DNA from: Methylacidimicrobium sp. B4
Lineage (GTDB): Bacteria > Verrucomicrobiota > Verrucomicrobiia > Methylacidiphilales > Methylacidiphilaceae
Assembly: GCF_017310545.1 (NCBI RefSeq)
Contig: NZ_CP066203.1
Location: 124,001 to 188,000, forward strand
Reading direction: 5' to 3'
DNA: 64,000 nucleotides
The translations under genes were made by a program, and so were the position numbers. Below the pieces are notes generated by a model that searched no databases, was not told where the DNA came from, and worked only from the letters and a program-made list of their open reading frames with translations. This document shows positions 50,728 through 60,338 of this stretch, one piece after another; position 1 is the stretch's first letter; every line of letters starts with the position of its first letter.

Positions 50728-51108
50728 TTATCGGGGCGGGGTGGTCCACCGGATTGCGAGATAGTCGCAATGGGACAAAAGGCCGATCAGCCCAATCGAG
50801 TTGGCTTCGGCATGGGTCTCCGCCTGGGTCCAGAGGATCGCATCGGCTCCGTGCTCCCGGGCGACCTCGACCGCCCGGGTGCGCGGAGAGCCCCAGAGCC
50901 CTCCAGTGGCACGGATGCTGCCGATGATGACGTAAGGCCGGCCGGGGGGAGTGGCGTAGCGGCGCATGTTCCAGACCATCGAATACTCTCCCGTTCCGAG
51001 CGGGCCATGTGAGTAGGGTGGGTTTGCGGGAACCCACTGGGTCAGGATCGCATGCGAGGGGATCGCGGAGAGGATCAGCAGGAAGAGGGCAAATGGGATT
51101 CGGTTCAT
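50728..51108 (-). CDS. Small secreted protein of unknown function
   Basis: 126 residues from ATG 51108, signal peptide MNRIPFALFLLILSAIPSHA. The mature part has GRPYVIIGSIRATGG then RAVEVAREHGADAILWTQAE, an alpha/beta arrangement comparable to the secreted protein at 9986-10375. The GADAI/LW strand and preceding helix are the common feature. It also has a Cys in a C-terminal segment (LSHCDYLAI). Convergent with the duplicated-domain protein; otherwise isolated. Confidence 0.7.
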   Translation of the reverse strand: MNRIPFALFLLILSAIPSHAILTQWVPANPPYSHGPLGTGEYSMVWNMRRYATPPGRPYVIIGSIRATGGLWGSPRTRAVEVAREHGADAILWTQAETHAEANSIGLIGLLSHCDYLAIRWTTPPR

Positions 51109-51226
51109 CCGAGCCAGCTCCCCATAGAATATGGCTCCAAGGATAGGGGTCAACGCTCAAGCGCAACCGCGGCATCCCGCATCAGCGGTGGAGCGGGCGG
51201 CTGGAGCGTCTTGCTCGACGGCCCGG

Positions 51227-51679
51227 TCACTCGAGTCCTCCGCGTGTCACTCCCGGAGGCAGTTGCCAGCGATCCGCGGCTCGATCACGGCCGCGCTGCG
51301 ACATTTCCCATTGATGTCCTTCATGGTCCAACACGCGGTAGATTCGACCGCCCCAAAATCCATCTTCGGGTTCAGAGACGATGCGCGCGCCTTCTGCCTT
51401 CGCGTGCGCAAAATGCTGGTCGACGTCTGCGACATACACCTTCACCACCAAACCCGGAGTTTCTGGTGTTTGGCGCCAGGCGATGTCCGGAGTCGCAATG
51501 GCGAAGAGGCTCTTCCCCACCTCGAACCAGCTCATACCCCCGCCCAGCCAATTCAGGCGGGCCTCGGTACGCTCGCGAAAACCGAAGACCCGTTGCAGCC
51601 ATTCGATGGCGCGAGGTAGGTCGGAATAAGTGATCGTAGGAACGATGTCGGGCGCATCCCACATCTGCCTTGTTGCCAT
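51227..51679 (-). CDS. VOC-superfamily protein (glyoxalase/dioxygenase fold)
   Basis: 150 residues forming one VOC module pair: IVPTITYSDLPRAIEWLQRVFGFRERTE at the N-terminus and VYVADVDQHFAHAKAEGARIVSEPEDGFWGGRIYRVLDHEGHQWEMSQ at the C-terminus, the latter like the bleomycin-resistance/glyoxalase family. A metal-binding Glu/His pair is visible (HEGHQWEMSQ). Function not predictable. It stands between two unrelated genes, same strand as the flavoprotein downstream on the map but not coupled. Confidence 0.92.
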   Translation of the reverse strand: MATRQMWDAPDIVPTITYSDLPRAIEWLQRVFGFRERTEARLNWLGGGMSWFEVGKSLFAIATPDIAWRQTPETPGLVVKVYVADVDQHFAHAKAEGARIVSEPEDGFWGGRIYRVLDHEGHQWEMSQRGRDRAADRWQLPPGVTRGGLE

Positions 51680-51788
51680 TTGTGTCTCCCCTGCTTAGCG
51701 TGGCCCCCCAGCAGCAAAAGCAATGCTCGGGACCATGCCCGACGGAAACCCCGTGGCAAGGCTTTGATGCGCTCTCCAGAGGGTCCCG

Positions 51789-53177
51789 TCAAAGACCGAC
51801 GGCACGGGCGGCGTGGTTGATCCCTTCGCTGATCATCGGGTGCGGGAAGGCCATGTAGCTGAGGGTCCCTGCGGTCGTGCCCGCGCGGACGGCGAGGGCC
51901 AAGGGGGCGATCAGCTGCGCGGCTTCGATCCCGGCGATCTGCGCACCAATCAGACGTCCGGTCTTCTTTTCGAAGACCAGCTCGATCAAGCCGTCCTCGT
52001 CAAAGATCTGGGCCCGCGAGTCCGTTCGGTACGAGTAGGTCGATGCGACGGTCGGCACATTCTCTTGGGCGGCCTCGGCCTCGGTCTGCCCCACCCAGGC
52101 GACCTCGGGCTCGGTGAAGACGGTGAAGGGGACCGACTGGAAGTCCACCGTCTTGTTGCCCCGCCCTTCGCTCAGGATGTCGTCGGCGACAACGAGGCTC
52201 TGGTAGACCGCGGAGTGAAAGAGCATGCTCCGTCCGTTGATATCGCCGGGAGCATAGATCTGTGGCTGCATCGTGCGCAGCCGGTCATCCACCGCAATCG
52301 TTCCCTTGGGCGGAAAGCCGAGCATCGGGAGTCCTTCGGGAAGGACGGGTTCGCGTCCCGTTGCCATCAGGACGCAGTCGGCCTCGATCGACTTTGCCTC
52401 TCCCGCCTGCTCGTAATGGACGAGCCGATCGCCCGCCACTCCCCGCTCGATCGCCGTCACCCTCGCATCGAGGAGGATGCGGAGTCGCGGGGCGAGAGCC
52501 GAGTGGAGGAAGCGGGCGATTTTGGGATCGACCCCGGGGAGGATCTGCCCTGTGACCTCGAGTACCGTAGCTTCGGCGCCGAGATTCTGGAGCATCGACG
52601 CCGTTTCGAGGCCGATGTAGCCCCCTCCGATCGCCACCAGCCGGCGAGGGAAGGGGAGATCGGCGCCGAGCCGGAAAAAGTCGTGGGAGGTGTGCGCGAG
52701 CTCGGCACCCGGGATCGGCAGGATACGGGGCCGAGAGCCCGTCGCAACGATCAGGTGCTTGGCATGGTAGCGGTAGAGTTCCCCGCCCTCGGTAGTCACC
52801 TCGACCGTCCGCTCGTCGACGATGCGTCCCCTTCCCTTGTGGAAAACGACCGAAGACTCCTCGATCTGCGCGCGGTGTTGGGCGTAACGGAGCGCTTGAA
52901 CCCGGTCCTTGTGGGCGAGAACGGCGCGCCAGTCGACATCCGGCTTCGTTCCTCGCAGGCCGAAGAGGGGATACTTGTCCGGCCAGGTGCGGGCGAGGGA
53001 GGCTTCCCGAACGGCCTTGGAGGGGACGCAGCCCTCCGCCAGGCAGTCGCCGCCGAGATTCCCGATCGGGTCGGCCATGACCACGGATTTGCCGTTTCGG
53101 GCGAGACGAAAGGCGGCCGGATATCCGCCTCCCCCAGCCCCGAGAATCATCACGTCGATGTTGGATTCGGTCACCAT
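51789..53177 (-). CDS. Dihydrolipoamide dehydrogenase-like flavoprotein disulfide reductase
   Basis: 462 residues. FAD-binding DVMILGAGGGGYPAAFRLAR, active-site disulfide GGDCLAEGCVPSK (Cys45 and Cys50), NAD(P)-binding LVAIGGGYIGLETASMLQ, second FAD motif IYAPGDINGRSMLFHSA, and the dimerisation-interface His-Glu pair AFPHPMISEGINHAA. All residues needed for lipoamide dehydrogenase-type catalysis are present. The substrate could be lipoyl protein, mercuric ion or another disulfide; no 2-oxoacid dehydrogenase genes are nearby. Confidence 0.9.
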   Translation of the reverse strand: MVTESNIDVMILGAGGGGYPAAFRLARNGKSVVMADPIGNLGGDCLAEGCVPSKAVREASLARTWPDKYPLFGLRGTKPDVDWRAVLAHKDRVQALRYAQHRAQIEESSVVFHKGRGRIVDERTVEVTTEGGELYRYHAKHLIVATGSRPRILPIPGAELAHTSHDFFRLGADLPFPRRLVAIGGGYIGLETASMLQNLGAEATVLEVTGQILPGVDPKIARFLHSALAPRLRILLDARVTAIERGVAGDRLVHYEQAGEAKSIEADCVLMATGREPVLPEGLPMLGFPPKGTIAVDDRLRTMQPQIYAPGDINGRSMLFHSAVYQSLVVADDILSEGRGNKTVDFQSVPFTVFTEPEVAWVGQTEAEAAQENVPTVASTYSYRTDSRAQIFDEDGLIELVFEKKTGRLIGAQIAGIEAAQLIAPLALAVRAGTTAGTLSYMAFPHPMISEGINHAARAVGL

Positions 53178-53543
53178 GTCACAGCCGCCTGCGCCGTCGC
53201 TGTCCGCAGTGTTGCAAGATCATCCGGCACACACACATAGAATTACAAGCAGGAAAGAAGGAGAGTCGCTTGTCCCAGGCTCTCCGTCTGTTTTCTCCAG
53301 TCGAATTGGTCTTGGTTGAGTGGTGCAAAATGGGCGACTCTTCGGACAACGGCCTCGTCCGCGCGATCTTTGCGCCGGCCAGGTGTTACAGGCAGATCTT
53401 GGGTCGCGGCTCCAGCCCCATCGTGCATGGATGGCGAAAGATCGCCTTTATCCGGGGGGGTACATTTCGACGGTGGATCAAGACCCGCCTCACGGACTGT
53501 CACGAGGGTGGGTTCCGTGCGTTCTATCGAGCGATCACAAAAG
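53178..53543. other. Intergenic region between flavoprotein gene and initiator tRNA
   Basis: 366 bases. No convincing gene; short plus-strand frames run into the tRNA and are not coding. The strand composition is A/T richer near 53230-53260, probably the promoter side of the flavoprotein gene (minus strand). Confidence 0.5.
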
Positions 53544-53620
<77 letters not shown>

Positions 53621-53685
53621 ATCTTGAGTGCAAAATAGTTTGTGCAAGGAATGGGCTCCCGGCAAGCGGAAAAAGTCGGCGTCCG

Positions 53686-54012
53686 CTACTGGGACTGCTG
53701 AATCTTCGCAAGGATATGGCTCTTCGAAGCCGCACCCACTTGGCGGCCTTTGACCTCGCCGTCCTTGACGATCAGGAGGGTCGGAATCGACTGGATCGAG
53801 AAGCGGTAGGCGAGCTCTTGCTCCTGGTCGACGTTGACCTTGCCGAACTTCACTTTTCCCGCAAGCTCGCCGGCGAGCTCGTCGATGACCGGTGCGACCA
53901 TGCGACAAGGCCCGCACCATTCCGCCCAGAAGTCGAGTACCACCGGGATGGGGGATTGGGTCACTTCCTGATCAAAATTGGCGTTGGTGATTTCGTGGAC
54001 GGGACCAGCCAT
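53686..54012 (-). CDS. trxA: Thioredoxin
   Basis: ATG 54012 follows CAGGAGG. 108 residues with the full thioredoxin fold and active site EWCGPC (Cys33, Cys36); cis-Pro in [14 protein letters not shown]. It reduces cytosolic disulfides using thioredoxin reductase. The initiator tRNA lies 65 bases downstream, both on the minus strand. An upstream in-frame extension is open but has no start of family type. Confidence 0.96.
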   Translation of the reverse strand: MAGPVHEITNANFDQEVTQSPIPVVLDFWAEWCGPCRMVAPVIDELAGELAGKVKFGKVNVDQEQELAYRFSIQSIPTLLIVKDGEVKGRQVGAASKSHILAKIQQSQ

Positions 54013-54061
54013 GAAAACCTCCTGAATCGGGTTCGCTGCCGCTCGCGGTGGCAAGCTGCTC

Positions 54062-55213
54062 TTAAAACACCTCGAAGTAGACCAGAGCAAGATAAATTGC
54101 GGTGAGCGTGCTGACCAGAGCGGCGGTCAAGGCGAGCGCTACGACACCGGATCGCCCTGTCGAGTCGCTGCTGGAATCTTCACGAGCCTTCGGCTTTGTC
54201 GCGGGCTTGGTAGCCTCTCGAGCCTTGCCCGATCGCTCCCCCGTTCGAGCCGGCGGACGCACCGCGTAGGGAGGTGGCTGCTGTTCCGAACCCTTTGCCG
54301 ATGTCCCGGGGTGCCGCGACGCCGTCCGCGTTCCGTTGAAATGGGTCGCGGGTGGCTCCTGCGTGGGAGCGGAGCAAGAATCTTGTGGAGCAGCGCCGGG
54401 CGCCTGGTGGGCGTGCTGGGGAGGCGGCTGCGGGGTCCAAGCCGGGTGGTTTTGGGCCGGCGCTGGGGCCGGAGCCGGGGCAGGACGGTAGCTCTGCGGG
54501 GGGGGAGCCGGAGCCTGCCGGGGGGGCTGCGGAGTGGAGCGTTGGGGAGCTGGAGGAGGGTTGTAGGCGCCAGGCTGAGGAGTCCCGTTCGCAGAATGCG
54601 CGGGGGCCGGTGGAGAAGCGGGCTGCGGGGTCCAAGCCGGGTGGTTTTGGGCCGGCGCTGGGGCCGGAGCCGGGGCAGGACGGTAGCTCTGCGGGGGGGG
54701 AGCCGGAGCCTGCCGGGGGGGCTGCGGAGTGGAGCGTTGGGGAGCTGGAGGAGGGTTGTAGGCGCCAGGCTGAGGAGTCCCGTTCGCAGAATGCGCGGGG
54801 GCCGGTGGAGAAGCGGGCTGCGGGGTCCAAGCCGGGTGCCGCCAGGATTGGGCGGGTCCTTGCGCTGGAGGAATGGGAGGCGTCCATGGGGCCGGACCGC
54901 CATTGCCCGGGGATTGGGGCGGAGAGGACGTGTTGCCCGGAGCGGCGGGATGCTGCGGATAGAAGAAGGAGCCGTATCCGCCCTGCGGAGGGGGAGCCGA
55001 CTGCGGATGGGCTGCTTCGGGAGCCGCAGCATTCGGTTGGGGAAAGAACGGCGGAGGCCAATGCGCACCGTGCGGCGTTGCCGATGGGGGAGGAGGCTGG
55101 GGTTGGGCCTCCTCGTGCGGAAGCTCTTCAGCCTCCATGGCAGGCCACGCCTGCAGGTTTTCGTCGGAAGGGGGGAAATGTCCAGCGTCGTGCCCTGGAG
55201 GAAGGGAGCTCAT
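54062..55213 (-). CDS. Proline-rich protein with C-terminal membrane helix and tandem 65-residue repeat
   Basis: 383 residues from ATG 55213 (MSSLPPGHD). It is dominated by Pro, Ala, Gln and contains two identical 65-residue repeats (each HPAWTPQPASPPAPAHSANG ... PAPAPAQN) encoded by a 195-bp tandem repeat, plus the start of a third. After a basic/Ser-rich segment (KPATKPKAREDSSSDSTGRS) is one C-terminal membrane helix (GVVALALTAALVSTLTAIYLAL). A cytosolic Pro-rich domain on a tail anchor could be an SH3-like or coiled scaffold, but no known partner motif is evident. Located between thioredoxin and ftsH, same strand. Confidence 0.6.
   Translation of the reverse strand: MSSLPPGHDAGHFPPSDENLQAWPAMEAEELPHEEAQPQPPPPSATPHGAHWPPPFFPQPNAAAPEAAHPQSAPPPQGGYGSFFYPQHPAAPGNTSSPPQSPGNGGPAPWTPPIPPAQGPAQSWRHPAWTPQPASPPAPAHSANGTPQPGAYNPPPAPQRSTPQPPRQAPAPPPQSYRPAPAPAPAPAQNHPAWTPQPASPPAPAHSANGTPQPGAYNPPPAPQRSTPQPPRQAPAPPPQSYRPAPAPAPAPAQNHPAWTPQPPPQHAHQAPGAAPQDSCSAPTQEPPATHFNGTRTASRHPGTSAKGSEQQPPPYAVRPPARTGERSGKAREATKPATKPKAREDSSSDSTGRSGVVALALTAALVSTLTAIYLALVYFEVF
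54427..54816. repeat. 195-bp perfect tandem repeat (two copies)
   Basis: Copies at 54427-54621 and 54622-54816 appear identical in every position I compared, including the G-rich runs; about 20 bases of a third copy follow (from 54817). As the unit is 65 codons, changes in copy number keep the reading frame of the proline-rich protein. Perfect identity suggests recent duplication or active copy-number variation. Confidence 0.85.
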
Positions 55214-55279
55214 CTGGGGGAAGAAAATAAGGTTAGGGGCGCAAGCGGTCAATCGGAAATAAAAATGCTTATTAAGCTG

Positions 55280-57211
55280 CTATGGCGGAGTAGCTAACGG
55301 TTTCTTTATGGAGTCGGGAAGGAGGGCGAAGAACTGCTCGGCGCCCAGCGTTTCCTTCTTGAGGAGCTCGGCGGTGACCTCCTCCAGCGTCTTGCGCTCG
55401 TCTTGGAGGATGGTCTTGGCTTCCCGGTATGCGGTCTCGAGGAGGCGCTGCACTTCCTGGTCGACCAGCCGCGCGGTCTCTCCGCTGTATTCGACATGGC
55501 CGTTGACCCCGGGAACCTCGGCCATTCCGGGTCGGCTCGAAACAAGGTGTGCCAAGCCGACCGACTCGCTCATGCCGTAGAGGCAGACCATCTGCCGGGC
55601 GAGGGTGGTCGCCACCTCCAGATCGTTTTCGGCCCCGGTGCTCACCTCGCGGAAGACCACCTCCTCGGCGGCCCTTCCCCCCATTGCGCACCGGATCTTG
55701 GCGAGCAGCTGGGTGCGCGTGAGCAGGTATTGCTGGGCCGGAGGGAGCTGGAGCGTGTAGCCCAAGGCCGCTCGGCCGCGAGGAATGATGCTGATCTTTC
55801 GGACCGGATCTGCGCCGGGAGTGACCGCGGCGATCAGCGCATGGCCTACCTCATGGTAGGCGACCCGGTGCTTTTCTTCCTCGGCGAGCTGCAGGCTGCG
55901 GCGCTCGGGCCCGGCGATCACCTTCTCCAAGGCCTCGAGGAGATCGGCCTGCTCGATCTGATGCGCCTGCCGGCGCGCGGCCAGGAGAGCCGCCTCGTTC
56001 ATCAGGTTGGCGAGATCGGCACCGGAAAAGCCGGAGGTGGCCTGGGCAATCTCCTGGAGATTGGTCGCGGGCGCCAAGGGCTTCCCGCGACTGTGGACTG
56101 CAAGGATCGACTCGCGGCCTTGGGCATCCGGGAGGTCGACGACGACGTGCCGATCGAAGCGTCCCGGGCGAAGCAGCGCCCGGTCGAGGATGTCGGGTCG
56201 GTTGGTTGCCGCGAGGAGGATGATCCCCTCGTTGGGGTCGAAGCCGTCCATCTCTACGAGCAACTGGTTGAGGGTCTGCTCCTGTTCGTCGTGCCCCATC
56301 GCGATCCTTACCCCCCGCTGACGTCCGATGGCATCGAGCTCATCGATGAAGATGATGCAGGGGGCACGGCCCTTCGCCTGCACAAAGAGGTCGCGTACAC
56401 GCGAGGCGCCGACCCCGACGAACATCTCGACGAACTCGCTTCCGCTCAGGGAGAAGAAGGCGACATGGGCTTCTCCCGCGACCGCGCGGGCCAAAAGCGT
56501 CTTCCCCGTGCCCGGAGGGCCGATCAAGAGAACCCCCTTCGGGATCTTGGCTCCGAGCGCCCGGTACCGGCCGGGGCTCTTGAGAAAATCGACGACCTCC
56601 TGCAGCTCGATCTTCGCTTCCTGGCAGCCCGCGACATCCTCGAAGCTGACTCCGGTGCCCTCCTCGGCGACGAGGCGGGCTCGGCTCTTTCCTACATTGA
56701 GCAGGGAGTAACCCGCTCCACGCGTCATCCAGCGGCTCAGCCCAACCCAGATGAGAAAAAAGATTCCAATGGGAAGGATCCACGAAAAGATGAGCTGAGA
56801 GAGAAGGCTCGGCCGCACACTGGCGTAGGAGGCGTGCGCGCTCTGGAGCTCGGCGACGAGGTTGGGATCCTCGACCCGGACGGTCCGAAAGAGGGCGGCC
56901 TTGGGCTCCGGCTTGCCTTCCCCTTCCTTCTTCGTCGGAGGGGGGGCTGCCATCTTCCCCAGGATCTCGTCGGGCGTGATCGTGCACTCGAGGATCTCTT
57001 TCTTGGCGAGCTTGTCGAGAAAGGTACTGTAGGGAATCGTCGTGACCGTTGCGCGTTGCACGCTCTCCTGCCAGAGCCAGACGAGCAAAAGAGCGACCAG
57101 GACCTGGAGGAGGAGCTGCCAAGGAGCGTCGAAAAAGCCGCCCGGCCGTTTCTTGTCCTGCCCACTCTTTTGCGGAGAGAACGGGTTTCCCGCCGGGGGA
57201 GGAGTCCTCAT
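55280..57211 (-). CDS. ftsH: ATP-dependent zinc metalloprotease FtsH
   Basis: 643 residues: first membrane helix ([16 protein letters not shown]), periplasmic segment, second helix ([18 protein letters not shown]), AAA+ module with Walker A GPPGTGKT (231-238), Walker [10 protein letters not shown], second region of homology [19 protein letters not shown], and the protease HEVGH (453-457) with distal Asp in AENDLEV. The usual HEAGH is HEVGH here, still HExxH. It degrades membrane and unstable cytosolic proteins as a hexamer in the inner membrane. Confidence 0.96.
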   Translation of the reverse strand: MRTPPPAGNPFSPQKSGQDKKRPGGFFDAPWQLLLQVLVALLLVWLWQESVQRATVTTIPYSTFLDKLAKKEILECTITPDEILGKMAAPPPTKKEGEGKPEPKAALFRTVRVEDPNLVAELQSAHASYASVRPSLLSQLIFSWILPIGIFFLIWVGLSRWMTRGAGYSLLNVGKSRARLVAEEGTGVSFEDVAGCQEAKIELQEVVDFLKSPGRYRALGAKIPKGVLLIGPPGTGKTLLARAVAGEAHVAFFSLSGSEFVEMFVGVGASRVRDLFVQAKGRAPCIIFIDELDAIGRQRGVRIAMGHDEQEQTLNQLLVEMDGFDPNEGIILLAATNRPDILDRALLRPGRFDRHVVVDLPDAQGRESILAVHSRGKPLAPATNLQEIAQATSGFSGADLANLMNEAALLAARRQAHQIEQADLLEALEKVIAGPERRSLQLAEEEKHRVAYHEVGHALIAAVTPGADPVRKISIIPRGRAALGYTLQLPPAQQYLLTRTQLLAKIRCAMGGRAAEEVVFREVSTGAENDLEVATTLARQMVCLYGMSESVGLAHLVSSRPGMAEVPGVNGHVEYSGETARLVDQEVQRLLETAYREAKTILQDERKTLEEVTAELLKKETLGAEQFFALLPDSIKKPLATPP

Positions 57212-57305
57212 GGAAAGAAGCTTTTCGCGCCAGGCGCTGATTGTCGAAGAAAAAGATGCGCGGATTGCCGCGCGGCGTCGACCTGGGAGGGCTTTTCGCG
57301 GGGGG

Positions 57306-58199
57306 TCAGGGTTGGCTCTTGGCCAGGAAGAAGCCGCGCTGGCGAGCGCTGATCGGGAGATGGAGCCGCTCCATCACCAGAAGCAGATCCTCCCAGACCT
57401 GTCGTTTCAGCTTCAGGCTGGGATTGTGGAGCAGGTAGCTCGGATGGAATGTCGGAAGCAGCGGAATCCCCTGAAAATTGAGAAAGCTTCCCCGCAGGGT
57501 GCTGATGCCCTTGCGCAGCCCCGTCAATCCTTCCAGGGCGGTCGCTCCCAAGGCGACGATCGCTTCGGGCTCGATGATGGTGATCTGCTCCCGCAGATAG
57601 GGCAGGCAGGTCCCCATCTCTTCTGGAGTGGGCTTCCGATTACCCGGGGTGCCGGGTGGTAAATCGGGCCGGCACTTGAGGACGTTGGCGATATAGACAT
57701 CCTCTCTTTCGAGCCCCATCGCCTGGATCATGCGCGTCAACAGCTTCCCCGCGGGCCCGACGAAGGGTTCGCCCAGCCGGTCCTCCTCCGCCCCCGGGGC
57801 TTCGCCGGCAAAGAGAAGCCGGGCATGGGGGTTTCCTATGCCGAAGACCACCTGGGAGCGGAAGGAAGCCAGATGCGGGCAGCGGCGGCACCCGGATGTC
57901 TTTTCCCGGAGCTCTCGGAGCCGCGCAGCCCTCTCTTCGCCGTCGGCCGCTCCTTCGGCCTGGGTCGGCGGAGTCGGCGAAGGGGAAGCGATGGGCTGCC
58001 GGGATGGCAAGCTTGCCAGAGCCGAAGGAGGAGGAGCTACGGGAGGCATCTGGGAAGCGGCTTCTGGCAGGAAAGGGGAATCCGGGCGCAGCCCCTGTTG
58101 CCAACCGGGTGCCAGGCGGATCGAGCGGCGGCCCGTACGCCGCAGTACCTCGACATAGGCGAGCAGAGCTGTGCGCAATGGTTCAGGATCGGTCTGCAT
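57306..58199 (-). CDS. Uracil-DNA glycosylase, family 4
   Basis: 297 residues. Family-4 motifs: LLFAGEAPGAEEDRLGEPFVGPAGKLLTRM (motif I, water-activating GEAPG), NVLKCRP with downstream GNRKPTPEE, and the C-terminal LPTFHPSYLL. Four Cys for the iron-sulfur cluster appear as SGCRRCPHLA, KCRPDLP and TCLPYLR. An N-terminal Pro/Ser-rich extension of ~90 residues is not part of the enzyme. It removes uracil from DNA. Overlaps the end of the RluD-type gene by 17 bases. Confidence 0.93.
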   Translation of the reverse strand: MQTDPEPLRTALLAYVEVLRRTGRRSIRLAPGWQQGLRPDSPFLPEAASQMPPVAPPPSALASLPSRQPIASPSPTPPTQAEGAADGEERAARLRELREKTSGCRRCPHLASFRSQVVFGIGNPHARLLFAGEAPGAEEDRLGEPFVGPAGKLLTRMIQAMGLEREDVYIANVLKCRPDLPPGTPGNRKPTPEEMGTCLPYLREQITIIEPEAIVALGATALEGLTGLRKGISTLRGSFLNFQGIPLLPTFHPSYLLHNPSLKLKRQVWEDLLLVMERLHLPISARQRGFFLAKSQP

Positions 58200-59229
58200 C
58201 GTTCCTTGTCAACCAGGTGAGAAATTCTTTGGGAAGCGGGCTCTCGAAGCAGACCCGTGCGCCCGAGCCGGGATGGACAAAGCTCAGGCCGCGCGCATGG
58301 AGGAGAAGGCGCGGGCTCTCGGATCGTCGCGCCCCGCCATAGAGCGGATCGCCGACGATCGGATGGCCGAGTGAGGAGAGATGAACTCTCAGCTGGTGCA
58401 TCCGTCCGGTCCGCGGGCGACATTCGATCCGAGCAGCCCCGCGGTGCTGGTCGATCAGGCGAAATTCGGTAAGTGCCGTTCGTCCACCCGCGCGGAGAAC
58501 CGTCATCCTCCGGCGGTTTCGCGGATCGCGACCGACATTCTCGGCGCAGCAGACCGGACCCCGGGGAAAGGTGCCCCAAACGACCGCCTCGTACCGTTTG
58601 TCGACTGTCCGAGAGGCGAACTGGTCGAGCAAGCTCCTGCGCGCCGCTTCGGTCTTCGCTACGACCAGCAGGCCGCTCGTCTCCCGGTCGAGCCGATGGA
58701 CGATGCCTGGCCGGATCGTCTCGGCTCCCGGCAGCCTGGGCAGGCGGTCGAGGAGCGCATTCACGAGCGTTCCCGCCTGGTGGCCGCAGGCAGGGTGGAC
58801 GACGAGCCCCCAGGGCTTGTCGATCAGGAGAAGATCGTCGTCCTCGTAGACCACCTCCAGCGGGATCGGCTCCGCCGCAGGAAGAGGGGTTTCGAGGGCG
58901 GGCATCCGAGCGGAAAGATCGATTTCGATCTCTTCGCCTCCCCGAAGACGATAGGAAGCGGATGGGAGCGTGGAAGCCCCCTTGATGCGGACGGCCGCCG
59001 ATCGGAGCCGCTGCTGCACGGTCGTGCGCGATATGCCCAGGGAGGCAGCGAGGTAGCGGTCGAGCCGCTCGCCAGGTTGGCTCGGACGGAGAATCCTCCG
59101 CTCCTCCGGAGAACGCGGAGCGTCTGGGAGGACTTCCTGCGGGTCCCTTGGGCTTCGGGTTTCTCCCATGGAAGCGATGCAACGGCCGCAGCCAGCCGGA
59201 ATCGGTCGACTCTGGCGCCGTCCGGTCAA
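58183..59229 (-). CDS. RluD-family pseudouridine synthase
   Basis: 348 residues: an S4-like RNA-binding start (RLDRYLAASLGISRTTVQQRL) followed by the catalytic domain with VVYEDDDLLLIDKPWGLVVHP, the catalytic Asp in HRLDRETSGLLVVAKT, and TGRMHQLRVHLSSLGHPIVGD. RluD-type enzymes convert uridines in 23S rRNA to pseudouridine. ATG 59169 (MGETRSPRD) is an alternative start. The end overlaps the UDG gene. Confidence 0.93.
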   Translation of the reverse strand: MTGRRQSRPIPAGCGRCIASMGETRSPRDPQEVLPDAPRSPEERRILRPSQPGERLDRYLAASLGISRTTVQQRLRSAAVRIKGASTLPSASYRLRGGEEIEIDLSARMPALETPLPAAEPIPLEVVYEDDDLLLIDKPWGLVVHPACGHQAGTLVNALLDRLPRLPGAETIRPGIVHRLDRETSGLLVVAKTEAARRSLLDQFASRTVDKRYEAVVWGTFPRGPVCCAENVGRDPRNRRRMTVLRAGGRTALTEFRLIDQHRGAARIECRPRTGRMHQLRVHLSSLGHPIVGDPLYGGARRSESPRLLLHARGLSFVHPGSGARVCFESPLPKEFLTWLTRNDADRS

Positions 59230-59254
59230 ACGTCGGGAGCGGTGCGGAGAATCG

Positions 59255-59530
59255 TCAGCCTTGGGAGGCTTCGACCGCCTGCGCCGCTACCTCGGCGGGC
59301 ACTGCATCATCCCCGATCGCTTCCACGGGGCAGCCCTCCTTGGCCTCGCGGCACTGCTCTTCTTCCTCCGGGGTCTCGGGCTGCTTGTAGACATACGAAT
59401 GGCCGCCGTCGTCATTCCGCTTGAAGTTCGAAGGGGCGGTCTCCCGGCATAGGTCGCAGTCGATGCACTGGGAGTCTACGTAGTACTTTCCGGCAACATT
59501 GTCGGGATATCGATTGGTGAGATCAGCCAT
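59255..59530 (-). CDS. Single-cluster 4Fe-4S ferredoxin
   Basis: 91 residues with CIDCDLCRE (Cys22, 25, 28) and the closing Cys in GCPVEAI (Cys67), the ligands of one [4Fe-4S] cluster; Cys60 is extra. The Asp-rich surface and short length are typical of electron carriers in the (ferredoxin) Fer4-type family found next to anaerobic or hydrogenase genes, but no redox partner is nearby. Divergent from bioD. Confidence 0.92.
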   Translation of the reverse strand: MADLTNRYPDNVAGKYYVDSQCIDCDLCRETAPSNFKRNDDGGHSYVYKQPETPEEEEQCREAKEGCPVEAIGDDAVPAEVAAQAVEASQG

Positions 59531-59619
59531 ATTTGCTTGCGTTTCGGTTTGCTTTCCAGAAGGATCCCATTCCGCAGCCTTCCGGAGGGATCGAGTAAGC
59601 TTACGGAGCGCCTCGACAT

Positions 59620-60324
59620 TTGCAACCGGAAAAACGACACCACCTTTTTATCACCGGCACCGACACCCACGTCGGCAAGACCTATTGTAGCGCGGCGCTA
59701 CTTTCCCTTTGGCGTCGCCTGGGGCTGCGGCCCGTCGGCCTCAAGCCCATTGCGACTGGCTCCCGGGATGACGCTCTCTGCCTGCAGGAAGCGGCGGGTA
59801 CCAGGATTCCCCTCTCGGAAATCACTCCCTTCTTCTTTCGCTCTCCAGCGGCGCCCGCGATCGCTGCTGAGGCGGAGGGTCAGAAGCTGACTCTGCCGGA
59901 AGTCGAAGCCCGCGTGCGACCGCTCTTGGCGCGATTTTCTTATGCAGTCGTCGAAGGGGTGGGGGGGTGGAAGACACCGTTGACCTCGACCGAGACGGTC
60001 TGTGACCTTGCCGTTCGCTTGCAGCTGCCGGTGGTCATCGTCGCCCTTTGCCGGCTCGGGGTCTTGAATCATACGCTGCTCACGGTGGAAAGCATCCGGG
60101 CCGCCGGCCTGCCCTCCGTCGGAATTCTTCTCAACGGATTTTCCGAGCCGTCGGAGAAGACGCTTGCGGAGACGGCCGCCTCTCTGCTCCGCCATGCGGA
60201 GCTGCCGGTGGTGAGCTTGCGCGAGGCAAGCGGGCTCGTTTCGCGTCCGCCGGACTGGCTCTTGCGAGCCGTCCTCCCTCCCGACGGAGGAGGAAACGGG
60301 GCAAGCGGGCGTCTTTCATCCTGA
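59620..60324 (+). CDS. bioD: Dethiobiotin synthase
   Basis: 234 residues with P-loop GTDTHVGKT (13-21), VGLKPIATGSRDDALCL, GVGGWKTPLT (carbamate/ATP binding) and LPVVIVALCRLGVLNHTLLTVE. It carboxylates 7,8-diaminopelargonate to dethiobiotin in biotin synthesis. TTG 59620 is used as start because the P-loop lies close behind it; the upstream frame has no better start. The rest of the biotin operon is not in this window. Confidence 0.92.
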   Translation: MQPEKRHHLFITGTDTHVGKTYCSAALLSLWRRLGLRPVGLKPIATGSRDDALCLQEAAGTRIPLSEITPFFFRSPAAPAIAAEAEGQKLTLPEVEARVRPLLARFSYAVVEGVGGWKTPLTSTETVCDLAVRLQLPVVIVALCRLGVLNHTLLTVESIRAAGLPSVGILLNGFSEPSEKTLAETAASLLRHAELPVVSLREASGLVSRPPDWLLRAVLPPDGGGNGASGRLSS

Positions 60325-60338
60325 AAGAGGGGGGATCT

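Noticed and set aside
53178-53540. Plus-strand frames running into the initiator tRNA
   Set aside because: They read through the tRNA gene on its antisense side, a common false positive.
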